Positions 46,620 to 57,550 of a stretch of 64,000 nucleotides of DNA are shown in pieces. The notes under the pieces were generated by a model. The model was given only the letters and a program-made list of their open reading frames with translations, ran no database searches and was not told the DNA's origin. This DNA comes from Selaginella moellendorffii (Eukaryota; Streptophyta; Lycopodiopsida; Selaginellales; Selaginellaceae), in the NCBI RefSeq assembly GCF_000143415.4, contig NW_003314268.1, positions 325,117 through 389,116 of the forward strand, given 5' to 3'. Each line of letters begins with the position of its first letter. Position 1 is the first letter of the stretch. The position numbers and the translations under genes are program-made.

Positions 46620-47165
46620 TACTTTGTGCTAACAAACCAATCTTCCCAGCACATTAGATTCTGGGTTTTTTTTTCTTTTATCATTCCATTGGCATTGAGA
46701 TCGATTCGGCGACAAACTGATCTTCCTAGTGCCAAGGGAACTACTTCTTTTTTTCTTTTTTTTGTTCCCTTGGCATTAAGAAGATCAATTTGGTGACGAA
46801 TCGATCTTCCAATGCCAAGGGAACTGCTTCTTTTCTTCTTTTGTTTTTTGTTCCCTCAGCACTAGAAGATTGGTTTGCTGTTGAACTGATCTTCTCAACA
46901 CTAAGGGAGTTATTCCTTTTCTTTCTTTTTTAGTTTTCTTGGCACTAGAAGATTGATTTGCCACTAAACCAATCTTCCCAATGCTAAAGGAGCTATTTCT
47001 TTTCATTTTTTCTTTATTCTCTTAGTGTTGAAAGATTGGTTCGGCAACAAACTGATCTTCTCAGCACCAAGGGAGCTACTTTTTTTCTTTTGTTCCCTTG
47101 GTGTTAAAAGATTGGTTTAGCAATGAACCGATCTTCCCAGCACCAAAGAAATTGCTCCTGTTTTC
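46620..47165. repeat. Tandem minisatellite, period about 83 bp
   Basis: Roughly seven units, each with GATCTTCCCAGCACCAAGGG, then a T-rich run, TTCCCTTGG and GAAGATTGGTTTG. Marker positions 46628, 46719, 46802, 46887, 46970, 47053 and 47129 give steps of 76-91 bp. Each unit contains an inverted pair (GAAGATTGGTTTG and CAAACCAATCTTC-like). It lies in the spacer between the divergent MULE and ParB/methylase genes. Confidence 0.85.
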
Positions 47166-47344
47166 CTTCAATTTTTTTTTTAATGTTTATTCAAGTTTAT
47201 TTGTCATTTTCATGCAAACATATAAATCATGCCACAATAGAAGAAGCATGCCAGCCAACCTCAATGGACCCGTTCTCCAGGAAAATGACTAGAACGTTGT
47301 GCTAGATTCACTAGGGACACCTCACAAGTTCAAAGTGCTGCTTT

Positions 47345-50300
47345 AGAGGAAGCCCACGGGGGGAGCAGTGGTGTCCAGATCCAAGTAATCGTTGATCCTG
47401 ATCCAGGTGTTAACATGCAAGAGCCAGATGGTTCTAGAGAGCATGGAATTGCGAAAGGTATCTATAGCACACAAGAAGCTGCTGGTGGTAGTGCCATAGG
47501 TGGTGGGGCAGAACTTGGTGGCAAAAATGAGGCATCTGGTGCTATAGGTGGTGGGGCAGATCAAGCAGACTTGGGATCAAATATGGCAGAGGAAATCTCA
47601 GGAGTTTGATACTTTGATGGTGTGCCACAAAGAGACACAAGCCTTTGTAGGCCAGATGTTCTTCATTATTGATGGAAACTATCGGTGGCTAGCATTTTAG
47701 AGGTGTATCCAAGAGAAGTTTCAGGACGATGACGAGTGACATATTTGTGTTCCAGTGACACTTGTGGAGCCACAGGATCGAAACCAAGCTGTGAGGCTCA
47801 ATTTGGCATATCACAAGATCAACATATAAAAATCGTTTACTAGTAACTTTTGTTCTCACCAACTATGTTACAGGCTTAATCAATTTGCTTTCCAAGCACA
47901 TACCTTGGTCCATGATATCGAGCACCTTCGGTATGTTGGCATTCTTTCTCTCGAGGAAATTCAAATGCTGTATAGTCGTGAGGTTATAGAAGCAGTTCAA
48001 GCAAAGCTTGTAGCACATAAAGGCCAAGAGTTGCTTACTTGGTATTAGGTGCCTATGGATTTTTTGGTTGCGGTCTGGGCAAAGGTATCCTTTTCTTGCA
48101 TGAACTTGTGTTTTCTACTCATAAGTTTTCCTTTTAGCCAATTCTCAAGGTAGAGCAAAATTTATATTTGAAGATTACGCAAATGACAGATGAGGTGCAA
48201 AAGAACCTTAAACTACAACAAATTAAGCAATGCATTTTGAACTCGAAGAAATCAAAGGTGAAGAAGCTACTTGCAATTGCGGACATTTGATGCGATAAAA
48301 ATTGGTTGGATTGCATTGCAAAGATATGCTCTTATGGCAATAAATTAGTCCCTTTTATCTTTCTCATTCCACTTTGAAATCTTTGTCCTTGCAGAAAATG
48401 GTAAAGCACCTGAAGAATTGATCTATAACATCGCAAAAAGCAAGCTCTCCTTCAACAAACAAACCTCTTGCTTGGAGCTCCTCAACACTTGACATCGTAA
48501 TAATGATAAGAGGTTGGAGAACAAACTTGAGAATGTGATGAAAGAGAAACTTTATATCACTTAAAGTATTGCAGCTGCTGAGGAGCTACTTCAAGCATGG
48601 GATACAAAGTTCCTTACTAGTGCCCACACCAACATAACACTTCCAAAATATGTCCAAGCTTCCCTTCAAGAGTTTGGGGATGGATGGCTTCCTGATGGCA
48701 GCTCAAGCTCCATGGATTTCAAGAACTAGCCGAGCCAACCATTTTTCCCACGCCACATGGCATATAGGTATATTGCAAGAAATTGACTTGCTTATTTAAT
48801 CATGGCTCTTTTGTAGGTAATTAAATCATTGCTTAGGTGCTCTAGTGTACACAGCAAGTGTTTTTCTCAAGCTCTTAATTGGTGGGAAGAAACTTGGTAT
48901 GTATGAACTAGAGTTCCATTGTCCCACTAAGCGGGAGCAAGAACTTTGTCCATGGTACTTGGAGTTGTGGAGGAAAATGCCATTGTCACCTTTTGATCTT
49001 GATCTCTACCTTGAGTGTCATCTAGGTTTGATGAGTAAAACTTCGTAGTAGTAACTTATGTTTCTACTTTATTGTAGAGGCACTTTTGGAGGCAATGGAG
49101 ATGCCTCAAGACAGGGATGAGATTCATATTGAGCAAACCGAAGTGGAGAACCTAGCTGAAAACTCTCTTACCCTATCTCATCCTACAACAGTTGCTCATT
49201 CCCTAGATCCTACTACCATTGCTTGTCCAGCCCTAACTACTCGAAATGTATGAAGGCAACTCCATAGTGAGGACATCCAAGAGAGTAAGAACTTGATTTC
49301 CAATGACCTTGCTTATTGTAATTTGGTTGTAGATGTCAAAGAAACCAACTAGCACTCTATATGCCGACATACAAATGCATTTTTTCCATCCCTCCCCACT
49401 GCTACAGAGGATGACCTCCAAGAGTTATTTTCATTGGCTTCACATAAACAAGTATGAAAAAAAACATGTATTAAGTTTAATATTTCCTGATTTTGAAAAC
49501 TATTCAAGTTCACCCTCTTTCTCCTACGGGAAGTGTTAGTAATGTGGAAATAGTTATTGGGGACTATTTTCAGCTTTCCAACAATGTGAGCCGAGAGTTT
49601 TCTATGTTCCATCGATGGATATGAGGATTGGGAATGAACAATACTTTCGGCATCAACCTCACATTCTTCGACTTGCCTGATGGGTTACCACCTTTACAAA
49701 GCGACACTCCATCCTGGAACATTCTTTTAACCAGACTATATTCCTCAAGTGCTGGATGTGGCATCCAAAGTGTTGCGATACGAGGGCATTATGCTAGTCA
49801 TTCTTCCCTATTCTTTATTTTGGGGAGGTCTTCTTGCAACGATGGCGGAGAATGATGACTCTAGATTAGTTGAGTTTGCATTAGGCTGCCTACTCTCAAA
49901 CATCCCGGTCAAAACAAAAGGAGCAAGTTGCCAAATCTAAAAGGTTTGCATTTCCCTATTTTTCATATCTTAAATTGATTACCTCTTTTCATTATAGGTT
50001 TTAGCATGGAACTACCATATTCTCTGCTGTTACTCTTGCCATCACAGTATTACACGAACTAATAAGCATACAGGTTTGGCATTGCTAGGATATGATCCTA
50101 GAGTTGTTTTGTCCTCCTAAAGGGATTGTGCTTAATGCTACAGCAGGTTTTGGTTCGATGGTGCTAGTGGCTAAAGAGACTAGGCATGCAGTTTTTGCAC
50201 TAGAGAAGGAGAGTGCATTTGAAGGTGTTCTTGGGATATTTCATAACAGGTGATAATAAAGTATAAATTTCTTATTATAGTAATTCCATCATAGTTGTGT

Positions 50301-50414
50301 ATATTAAGTGGATTGATGACATGGGCTATAATTTGCCATGTTATGCAAAAGCAATGGCACAAGCTTATATACAACAAAAGCCCACAATTAGAGAGCATAA
50401 TACTATACGAACTC
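47345..50414 (+). pseudogene. Decayed ParB plus DNA-methylase-like gene
   Basis: Blocks in order: a Gly-rich leader near 47415-47609, then a ParB-like segment at about 47610-47820 (GQMFFIIDGNYRWLAF, then CVPVTLVEP) with stops after LAF and in DDE*HIC. Helical segments follow (VQKNLKLQQIKQCILNSKKSK; EELIYNIAKSKLSFNKQ; LPKYVQASLQEFG). A methylase-like C-terminus covers about 49600-50250: VLRYEGIMLVILPYSLFWGG, then CPPKGIVLNATAGFGSMVLV and FALEKES, the AdoMet-binding part of a permuted N-methylase. Intron-like joins (for example CCTTGCAG near 48396) separate blocks. The family is the same type as the gene at 2103-7693, without the phosphatase part. Stops show inactivity. Confidence 0.6.
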
Positions 50415-50417
50415 CTC

Positions 50418-50562
50418 CATAGAATGGAACTTGGGCTTAGACCCAAGTTAAACGCAGAACAAGGACAGGCACGCAAGCAAAAGCTAGACTATGCCTCAAG
50501 TTGGTCAGCCATGCCCGACTTACCCACCCACTATCTCTACTATACATTTAGAACCCCCCACA
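50418..50562 (-). repeat. Second part of the LTR split at 34024
   Basis: On the plus strand it runs from CATAGAATGGAACTTGGG to GAACCCCCCACA and matches 30250-30396. It completes the LTR left at 33629-34024, so the DNA between them is a later insertion. Confidence 0.75.
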
Positions 50563-50782
50563 ACCCCCCCACCCTCCCCCAAAACCTTCACACAAATATT
50601 TGAAGTTAATAAACTCTTTAAGCTCATCCAAGAGATTGTTGGATAACTTTAAAAACAAGATAGAATTTACCATTCTAGATAATACATTACCCACTTTATT
50701 GACACTTCCATGCTTATACCAGATTTTAATAGACATTCCCTATAAGACTTCTTGCTAATGAGTATGCCTCAAAGATCCTTTT

Positions 50783-50953
50783 TGTAAGCAATTAAAGAAA
50801 ACAATTTGAGAGATGATTTATAAAGTTCAAATATAGAAAGAAAAGGTCCATAAAAAAAAGTGTACCCCTTTTCCAATCGGTTAAAAGTTTTTAGATACTT
50901 GGGTTTGAGTAGTACTAGGTGATCTCCCAGGAAGTCAAATTCAGGAGCTTACA
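50783..50953 (+). mobile_element. Cassandra solo LTR
   Basis: 171 bp from TGTAAGCAATTAAAG to GAGCTTACA, flanked by CTTTT (50778-50782 and 50954-50958). Its 5S-like core (GAGTAGTACTAGGTGATCTCC, quoted in part: GTAGTACTAGG) is the closest to true 5S rRNA of all copies here. It probably arose by recombination between the two LTRs of a TRIM. Confidence 0.88.
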
Positions 50954-51229
50954 CTTTTGACAACTAAAATACTGGAGAGATTGATAGTGTAAATCTATAT
51001 GGAAGTCCCATCTATATAGATAAAGTTGCCATTCCTTCATAGTAGTAATCATAGCATATAATTCTTTATCTCAAATAAGCTAATTCTACTATGTGACATT
51101 AAATTTGTGGCTCATATATGTAAGAGGATGCCCAACTTAAAGCAAGATAGCCCTAATAGCAATGTCACTTGAAGCAAGACAACCCTAATAGTAATTGAGA
51201 CATTTACATCTATCTCAACCCATTCACTT

Positions 51230-51770
51230 TAGCATTTGTTGACTTCTTCAAGACAATCCTTGTTTTGATGTTTAGCCTTGTGGCAATGAAAACAATTACC
51301 CTCTACTTTATCCTTTTCTTGCTAGTCCAAATTTGTTGTCTTCATTCTTTGAGTTACAACATAGTAATGGTCGTTTCTTCCGTTGGCTAGGTGGTCATCA
51401 AGTTGACTACCCTGTAGACCATCTTGTTGACTGAGTTGACTGACAGTTTTAGTGAAAAGATATAAACCTTAGTGATAGCATTAGTTAATGTTGTTGAAAA
51501 ATATTTCTTAACCTCCATTGAGCTCAAACCTTTGATGAAACATTGCACCTTTAGCAACTCATTATAAGTGCCCATGAGATTAAGGTAAAGAGCATTTAAC
51601 TTGCGAATATATGAATTCAAAGACAAAGTCCTTTGCTTGATTTTTAGCAACTAATTCATGAGATCAACCTCTTTAAACTTCTTGACAAATGAAATGCAAA
51701 AAACTTTTATCAAATTACTCCAAGAAATTAGCTTTGGATTATCTTTTGATGTAGTTCTTTCACCATGAAG
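51230..51770 (-). pseudogene. Retrotransposon gag fragment with CCHC knuckle
   Basis: Minus-strand frames give FVKKFKEVDLMN, a stop, LNSYIRKLNALYLNL and VQCFIKGLSSMEVKKYF, the usual gag core pattern. Further on is CFHCHKAKHQNKDC, an exact CX2CX4HX4C knuckle. No protease or polymerase part follows. Confidence 0.7.
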
Positions 51771-51785
51771 AAGCATGGTAAAATC

Positions 51786-51960
51786 AACTAAAGAGAACGA
51801 CTCAAGGTACGGTTCATAAAATTTAAATATAAAGGGAAAGGGTATATAAACAAAAGTGCACTCTTTTTCCAATCAGTTAAAGATATTAATGTCCTAATAT
51901 TGGTTTGAGTGATTTTTTTGGTTTTGAATAATATTAGCCTCTTTGGGTTTAACTGGATAA
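51786..51960 (+). mobile_element. Degenerate Cassandra LTR
   Basis: AACTAAAGAGAACGACTCAA and AAAGTGCACTCTTTTTCC match the Cassandra LTR body. The 5S-like part is eroded and no target duplication is visible. Confidence 0.6.
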
Positions 51961-52448
51961 AAATCAATTGTCACCCTACCCTCAAAAAGGTTATGAGACT
52001 AATAATTTTCCTTACCCTCAAAAAGGTTATGAGACTAATCAACCAATAGTAATCATGAACACAAGATTGATTCAAGTCTATGCTTATTAAAAATTTTAGC
52101 AACTTTGCCACACAATGACATCATCAAGAGATTTTACCTCCTCATTATGGCTATCATCACTAACATTATACTCTTTATCAGGATTTATATCCTACTCTTC
52201 TGCCATCCCAAAAGAATACTCCAACACCTACTGGCTTAAATCCCATAGGCCATGGAATGATCTCGGAATATTCCTGTGGTTGTGTCAAGAACCGGGCGAA
52301 CCCGACTGGTAGCGCCTACGACCAGCGGCGTTGCAGCTCGGCGTTTGGGATGGTAAATTCGCAGATTGGGGCGCCGAACAGAGAAATTTTCAAATAAACC
52401 CAACATTATATCCGCGCTTCTGCCCTAAAAGATTGCATTGGGGTAGCA

Positions 52449-53294
52449 ATGGCGGCTGGATTGGCGGCTATGGCAGCTGGATTGGCAAGAGGGAGTCGTC
52501 CTGTCCGGGTGAGGAAATATCACAGCGTTGCACAGCCAAGCTGGAAGGACTACAGATGCTACAAATCCCTCGTCGGCCTGCTCATGGAGCGTCTCTCTTT
52601 CCGCGTGGAATACCACATGGACATGATCCTCGACTTCTCCTTCTACCAGCGATTCGTCCGTGTCGTGGATGGCAGCGATATGCAACTCCTCAATCAGCGG
52701 ATTCGCGTCTTCAATTACCCGATTCTCTTCATGGAGAACTTCTTCATCGGGGAGGGCGATCCATACTTCGACTACCCAGGCCCGGCGCCGGGCAAGGAAT
52801 GGGTGGCGCGCCTCACCCCGCTGCTGGACGAGTGGGATCGTCTGCCAACGGAGGAGCTGTGGCCGGCGATCGAGTTTGCGCAGAGGCTGGCGTGTGCTGC
52901 CGAGAGGGACGTGTTTGCCGCGAGCGAGACGAGCTTGACAAGCTTCAAAGATTGGAGGGACGGTGTGCGCAGGGTGGCCATGGATTCCAATCTGCAGTGG
53001 GAGTGTGGGGTGTGGGATTTCGGCTTCAAGAGTCTTTCAAAATGCGTGTCGGGGAGCAAACGAGAGTACGATTTCGTGCCCAGTGACGAGCTAGACGCCA
53101 AGAGCTATTCCATTGCCAAGGACGCCCTGGAGCGAGCACAAAAGGTGGTGGAGGCCGGCGCTCCCATGGATCCGCGTTGGCTCCCGCTGGCTGTGTCGCA
53201 GCTCCCGGTTGTGACGAGGCTGGTGGAGCACCAGGGGCGGATGCTGGACGAGGCGAAGAAGCGGCCACCAGGTTCCGATCGATTTGTTAGATGA
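52449..53294 (+). CDS. Unknown protein A (281 aa), probable mitochondrial presequence
   Basis: One uninterrupted frame from an ATG in good context (GCAATGG). The first ~30 residues are Ala/Arg/Ser-rich without acidic residues (GLARGSRPVRVRKYHSVAQ), as in mitochondrial targeting peptides. The body is soluble-looking and rich in Trp, Asp and aromatics (FNYPILFMENFFIGEGDPY, FDYPGPAPGKEW). The C-terminus is helical (AKDALERAQKVVEAG). I recognise no domain. A close paralogue lies at 57551-58381 and a broken third copy at 56460-56960, so selection on at least two copies is likely. The 372-aa minus-strand gene lies tail to tail, 161 bp away. This is one of the best candidates for a real host gene. 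Confidence 0.75.
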   Translation: MAAGLAAMAAGLARGSRPVRVRKYHSVAQPSWKDYRCYKSLVGLLMERLSFRVEYHMDMILDFSFYQRFVRVVDGSDMQLLNQRIRVFNYPILFMENFFIGEGDPYFDYPGPAPGKEWVARLTPLLDEWDRLPTEELWPAIEFAQRLACAAERDVFAASETSLTSFKDWRDGVRRVAMDSNLQWECGVWDFGFKSLSKCVSGSKREYDFVPSDELDAKSYSIAKDALERAQKVVEAGAPMDPRWLPLAVSQLPVVTRLVEHQGRMLDEAKKRPPGSDRFVR

Positions 53295-53455
53295 GGACCA
53301 TGAAGTCCTGAGCCACAGATTTCTTGTCCGGGCCAAATCTACAGCGTCCTTACGACGTGGTTAGCTGTTTGGCGACGGCCGAGCTAGTGAGCGGTGCTTC
53401 GTCCCGGCTGACCGAAGTCCTGAGAGAGAGAAGAAGCCAAGTGTAGCCGGCAGGA

Positions 53456-54574
53456 CTACGGCACATTCAATGCGACAGGTGAACGCCGCGGCGGCTGTGG
53501 TGCCTGCTTGCGTTGGCTGTTCCTTGTTGATTTAGAATTTCTCGTCTTTCCTTGCTGGCGGGAGATATCTAGAATTCCTTTTCTCTGCAAAATCTTCATC
53601 ACAGCGTGGCGGACCTCGACGCTCCCCATCTCCTCGAGTTGGTGCGTTGCTTCAGCTACCTCGATCATGTGTACAGATCGCAAATCCTCGGCTGTCAAGT
53701 TGCGCTTGAAGCTTGGCTCCGGAAACCTGTAACCTGATGGACGGGCAACCAAGTTCTGTACATAGTGAACTTTCCTGTTCCTGACCCAGCGCATGTAGTG
53801 GTGATCAAGATAGACTCGGATAGCTTGCGCCGAGAGCTCTGGAAAGCAGGCCAATCTGGCTTGATAAAACAATGCCCTTGCTGTATCCACAGCCTGCCCT
53901 TGAGTGGCAGGCCAGATCCACAAAGGATCGATAGTGCATCTGTCGTGCTCGTCTTTGATAGCATATATGTTCTCCAGGCCTGCTAAAGCAAAAATGTGAA
54001 CAAACTGTGAATCCACATCTGTGGCATTTGGACGAAGATGTGTTCTCCCCATTTGAAGATGTAGAATGTGCTTCATGTTGTGAATGATGTATATATCCGC
54101 AACTTTCAAAAACTCCTCATGCATCACGATCAAAGCACCACGACATATGTCATTCTTCTCTGCTAACTCGGCTTGCAGCACATACCCAGGCGGAGGAACT
54201 GCTGTGGGATCAACACTCTCTTTGGAAACGAATCGAAACTTCCAGTTTTGTGGACTCAAGACCCTCAGCGTGCTTGCATCCACCACCATGGAGACCCGGA
54301 ACGTGTTATTAGCTATGGGTTTCTCCTGAGACGCTAACGCCAAAAGGCTTTTGCTGTACTGGGGTAGTTTGCCATACAACCAAGATGCCCATGTCAGATG
54401 CCCTTCCAGATCATGTGCGGCAATGACAGAGCTCCAAGAAGCAAAACTTCCAGAAGGCATCCGGTTGAGTTTCTGATCCTTTCCCCCTTCGTCACGCCTA
54501 GGCAATGACAGCCTGAAGCGTCGCAGTGGAGCGAAGAAGAGTAAAAGCCTCCAGCAATCCCTGTAGTGTCGCAT
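53456..54574 (-). CDS. Unknown protein C (372 aa)
   Basis: A single uninterrupted frame of 373 codons. The N-terminus is basic and hydrophobic (RHYRDCWRLLLFFAPLRRFRL), which could target an organelle. The middle holds segments such as FRVSMVVDASTLRVLSPQNW, PPPGYVLQAELAEKND and IYIIHNMKHILHLQMGR. The C-terminus is very basic and probably disordered (KTRNSKSTRNSQRKQAPQ). I recognise no family. A second copy at 58680-59560 has the same neighbours but several frameshifts. The gene converges on protein A and diverges from a small frame at 54627, with about 50 bp between the starts, so a shared promoter is possible. Confidence 0.65.
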   Translation of the reverse strand: MRHYRDCWRLLLFFAPLRRFRLSLPRRDEGGKDQKLNRMPSGSFASWSSVIAAHDLEGHLTWASWLYGKLPQYSKSLLALASQEKPIANNTFRVSMVVDASTLRVLSPQNWKFRFVSKESVDPTAVPPPGYVLQAELAEKNDICRGALIVMHEEFLKVADIYIIHNMKHILHLQMGRTHLRPNATDVDSQFVHIFALAGLENIYAIKDEHDRCTIDPLWIWPATQGQAVDTARALFYQARLACFPELSAQAIRVYLDHHYMRWVRNRKVHYVQNLVARPSGYRFPEPSFKRNLTAEDLRSVHMIEVAEATHQLEEMGSVEVRHAVMKILQRKGILDISRQQGKTRNSKSTRNSQRKQAPQPPRRSPVALNVP

Positions 54575-54626
54575 GACTGCAAATGCCCGAAAGAGGGAGA
54601 GAAAATCCCCTAGGGTTTAGCGATCG

Positions 54627-54842
54627 ATGGCATCATGCAAGGAGGCGCTCAGGCTGCCGTGCTCGCGTACATTCTCTTCGTTGCGCCGGGATCACCACCG
54701 TCTTGGACTCTTGGCTAGAGTTGCCAATCGTAGAGATTCTCCAGTAGCAAAAGAAAAGGCCGTCGGAGTTTCTAATTACAAAGATGTGGCATTTACGCAA
54801 GCAACTAACAGTGGAGAGGCAAGAGAGCTCACGATCAGCTGA
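54627..54842 (+). CDS. Small frame (71 aa), possibly a first exon
   Basis: It begins MASCKEALRLPCSRTFSSLRR, an Arg/Ser-rich start like an organelle presequence, and stops at TGA after ELTIS. The DNA just after (AATCAGGTAAACTACAGC) resembles a splice donor and is kept in the second copy near 59907, so a spliced gene may exist here. No domain is visible. Confidence 0.35.
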   Translation: MASCKEALRLPCSRTFSSLRRDHHRLGLLARVANRRDSPVAKEKAVGVSNYKDVAFTQATNSGEARELTIS

Positions 54843-55339
54843 AGAGATGATGACGAGTTGTCGAATCAGGTAAACTACAGCTTGATCTATCGAAAGCCAG
54901 AGGAGAACAGCGTCAATGGGCTGACAATGTGCTCGTCGGCTGCCCGCTACCATCCCAAACCCCGAGTTTATAACACTACTGGTTGGCCGGGTTTTCATTC
55001 GGAAGCTCCAGCTGCGAGGATACAAACTTAAGGTAAACTCTCTTCTTCTCTCAGCATTGCCTCTACCGGGCAAGTGCTCGAGGCATTTTGTTTCCTCTTG
55101 CTAAATTTTGTGAAACTAATTTTGTCAGTACGAAACGCTGGAGATTCTACCTCGCTCGGTGGGCGATTTGGGAGGGCCGGAGACGCTGGAAGCAGCGGTC
55201 CAAGGATGCAACAAGATCATCTGCTGCGCCGCTGCACGATCGATTACCAAAGTTAACAAGTAAGGGAGTCCAAACTCTATAGGTTCGCGTTAACTTGCTT
55301 GCTCAGAAGTTCTCATGTGTTTTTGTGTGCGCAGGAATA

Positions 55340-56140
55340 CAATCACAGGCTGACAGAAACTCGTGCTGGGCGGAGCAGCAATGGTTGTGGCGAAATTCAC
55401 CTAAACAAAAGAGGTGAAGCTTTCAGTGGCAACAGTCCCTCAAAGTATCAAGTGAAACTTGATGGAACTTTGGATGTGGATGAAAGCAACAATGCTGACT
55501 TTGCAGGTCTGTGTTTCCTCACTTTTACCAGCTTTCGTTGTTCCTGCAGCAGAGGTGGCTACGTGGACAGGTGTGAAGATTTTCCAAAGCTCTCAACCAT
55601 TTGGCAATCAAACCCGAGATGGACAATCCAGTAATCACCATGGATCTCATTCTCTCAAATGATAAGGCAAACTTTCTCAACGTGAGCATTGAAGTGATGC
55701 ATATATCGTAACTAAATATGACAAACCACGTATCCTCCCATTTCAAGCATGCACCTATAGCCACAGGAATTCAAATAGGCGATTGAGGAACTCAGCCAAA
55801 GTGATCCTTGGACAAAGTCCAAATTTCGAACTCAAATGATAGTTTCATCGAGGGAACTACTTGTCGGCATTTGTAAGCAATGGTTTCCCCACATAACCTT
55901 TTTCGATGTTTGATCTTGTGCGACCGGCACAACCTCGTACAGTAATGGTTGTGGCGAAATTCACCAAAGAAAAAGAGGTGAAGCGGGTACGGTCCCTCAA
56001 AGTATTTGGTAGACTTCATCGCTCTAGAATGGTGGCCAACAATGATGACTTTGCAGGTCCGTGTTTCCTCACTTTTGCCAGCTTTCATTGTTCCTGCAGC
56101 GGAGGTGGCTACCTAGAGAAATGGTGCATGTTTTACTCTT
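55340..56140 (+). repeat. Locally duplicated gene-like fragment
   Basis: Two blocks about 580 bp apart (55360-55575 and 55940-56115) share GGTTGTGGCGAAATTCACC, then AAAGAGGTGAAGC, GTCCCTCAAAGTAT and TTTGCAGGTC.GTGTTTCCTC. A third, short piece occurs near 57187-57240. The shared GACTTTGCAG looks like an exon boundary. No continuous frame is convincing, so I treat it as duplicated remnants. Confidence 0.55.
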
Positions 56141-56459
56141 GACAAGTGTGAAGATTTTGTGGTTCCCTTATATCCCCGAAACTGCTTCTAGAAACGAAGA
56201 CTCACCTCTTTTGAGCCGGAACCCAATATAGCATATTCAGGCTAGGCGCCAACTTCAAAATAGTCATAACCTTCCTCTTCTCTCGGTCCCATGGATGCTT
56301 GCGTTTGGCTCCCAGCCTCTTTTTTCTCGGGACTAAGCTCGAGATACATCGGGATACATGCAATGACAAGAATGTAGACTTCAATTTGTGATTTATCATG
56401 TTACCCCAAACCTCTAGTTTAAAAGTTTGGGCGAATATTCAGATCCCTAATCCCTATTT

Positions 56460-56965
56460 GGCGGCACTGGCGAGAAGGGATCTGACCGTATTACAGCGTC
56501 GCTGAGCCAAGCTGGGAACTACAGATGCTACAAATCCCTCGTCGGCCTGCTCCTGGAGCGACGCGTCGAATACCACATTGACATAATCCTCGACGTCTGA
56601 GCTTGATCTCCTCTACTGGTGTCCCGACTGGCAGCGTCTACTACTTCATACCGAATCTCTTTTGGGAGAACTTCTTCATTAGGGAGGCCGATCCATACTT
56701 CGACTACCCGGGTCCGGCGCCGGGCAAGGATATGGATGCCGCGCCTCTCCCCGCTGCTGGACGAGTGGGACGATCTGCCGACGGAGGAGCTGTGGCCGGC
56801 GATGGAGTTTGCGCGGAGGTTGGCATGTGCAGAGGGACGTATTTGCCGCGAGCGAGACGAGCTCGACAAGCTTCACAGAGTGGAGGGACGGTGTGCGCAG
56901 GTGGCCATGGATTCTAATCTGCAGTGGGAGTGTGGGGTGTGGGATTTCGGGTTCAAGCCTCTCTT
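56460..56965 (+). pseudogene. Broken third copy of unknown gene A
   Basis: DNA matches gene A from GCTACAAATCCCTCGTCGGC through ACTTCGACTACCC to GGAGTGTGGGGTGTGGGAT. The start is missing, the part coding for the SFYQRF region is replaced, and frameshifts occur (for example GATATGGATG after GGGCAAG). It ends shortly after the conserved core. Confidence 0.8.
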
Positions 56966-57550
56966 CCCGCTTTTCTTTCGTTCGTAATATATTGCGGAGA
57001 AAGACAGATTGAGAGGAACACTTCTTCGTTTTCAGGCTCGGACAGCACACAAGTGAATGACCATAACTTTTGTACACCCTTTCTATACAAGCTGTATCAT
57101 AAATCTTGCATAGAGCATTGTATTTTCGTATCTGTCTACAAAGCCGCTCAGGCTCAGTACAAACTCGTGCCATGGTGGGTGGAGCAGGTTTGTGGCGAAA
57201 TTCAGCAAGGCAAAAGCTAGAGGTGAGGTGAAACTTTCAGCATGCCGACTTCTGACAACCAGATCATGCGCAATCATATATAATATACTCTGCTGATCCC
57301 GAGAGAGTTAACGAGTCCAAAATCTATCAACGCAACCTTCGACCGCTGCTCTCAGCGCCAACGAGGCAGCCTCCAAAGGGTCGGGATCAACATTTCGTAC
57401 CAAGCCAAAGAATTTAGCAAGGAAAACTAATGCCTCAAACAGTTGCCCATTTGAGGCAAGTGCTTAACTTTGTATCCGGAGAAAACCAATGATAGCACCT
57501 GTAAACTAAAATTCCAAAACTTGCTTCCGCCCTAAAAGATTAGTAGTACA

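Larger units (their letters stand above)
34025..50417. mobile_element. 16.4-kb insertion: MULE-type transposon with a ParB/methylase gene
   Basis: The insertion splits an LTR. The part ending at 34024 and the part starting at 50418 are adjacent in the intact copy at 29852-30396. The junctions carry a diverged 9-bp duplication (TATGAAATG at 34016-34024, CATAGAATG at 50418-50426; 6 of 9 match), the length usual for Mutator-like elements. It contains a MULE gene on the minus strand, a tandem-repeat spacer and a decayed ParB/methylase gene on the plus strand. Without the nested Gypsy element it would be about 8.4 kb. The left end is GAGCTC-rich, as beside MULE copy 1. I see no matching terminal inverted repeat at the right end. 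Confidence 0.55.

Noticed and set aside
50783-50953. A functional 5S rRNA gene
   Set aside because: Only the 3' half resembles 5S rRNA and it lies inside an LTR with a target duplication, so it is a Cassandra LTR.
55525-56399. Minus-strand frames of 65-98 codons
   Set aside because: They overlap the duplicated fragment region, have no domain and are not conserved between the two blocks.
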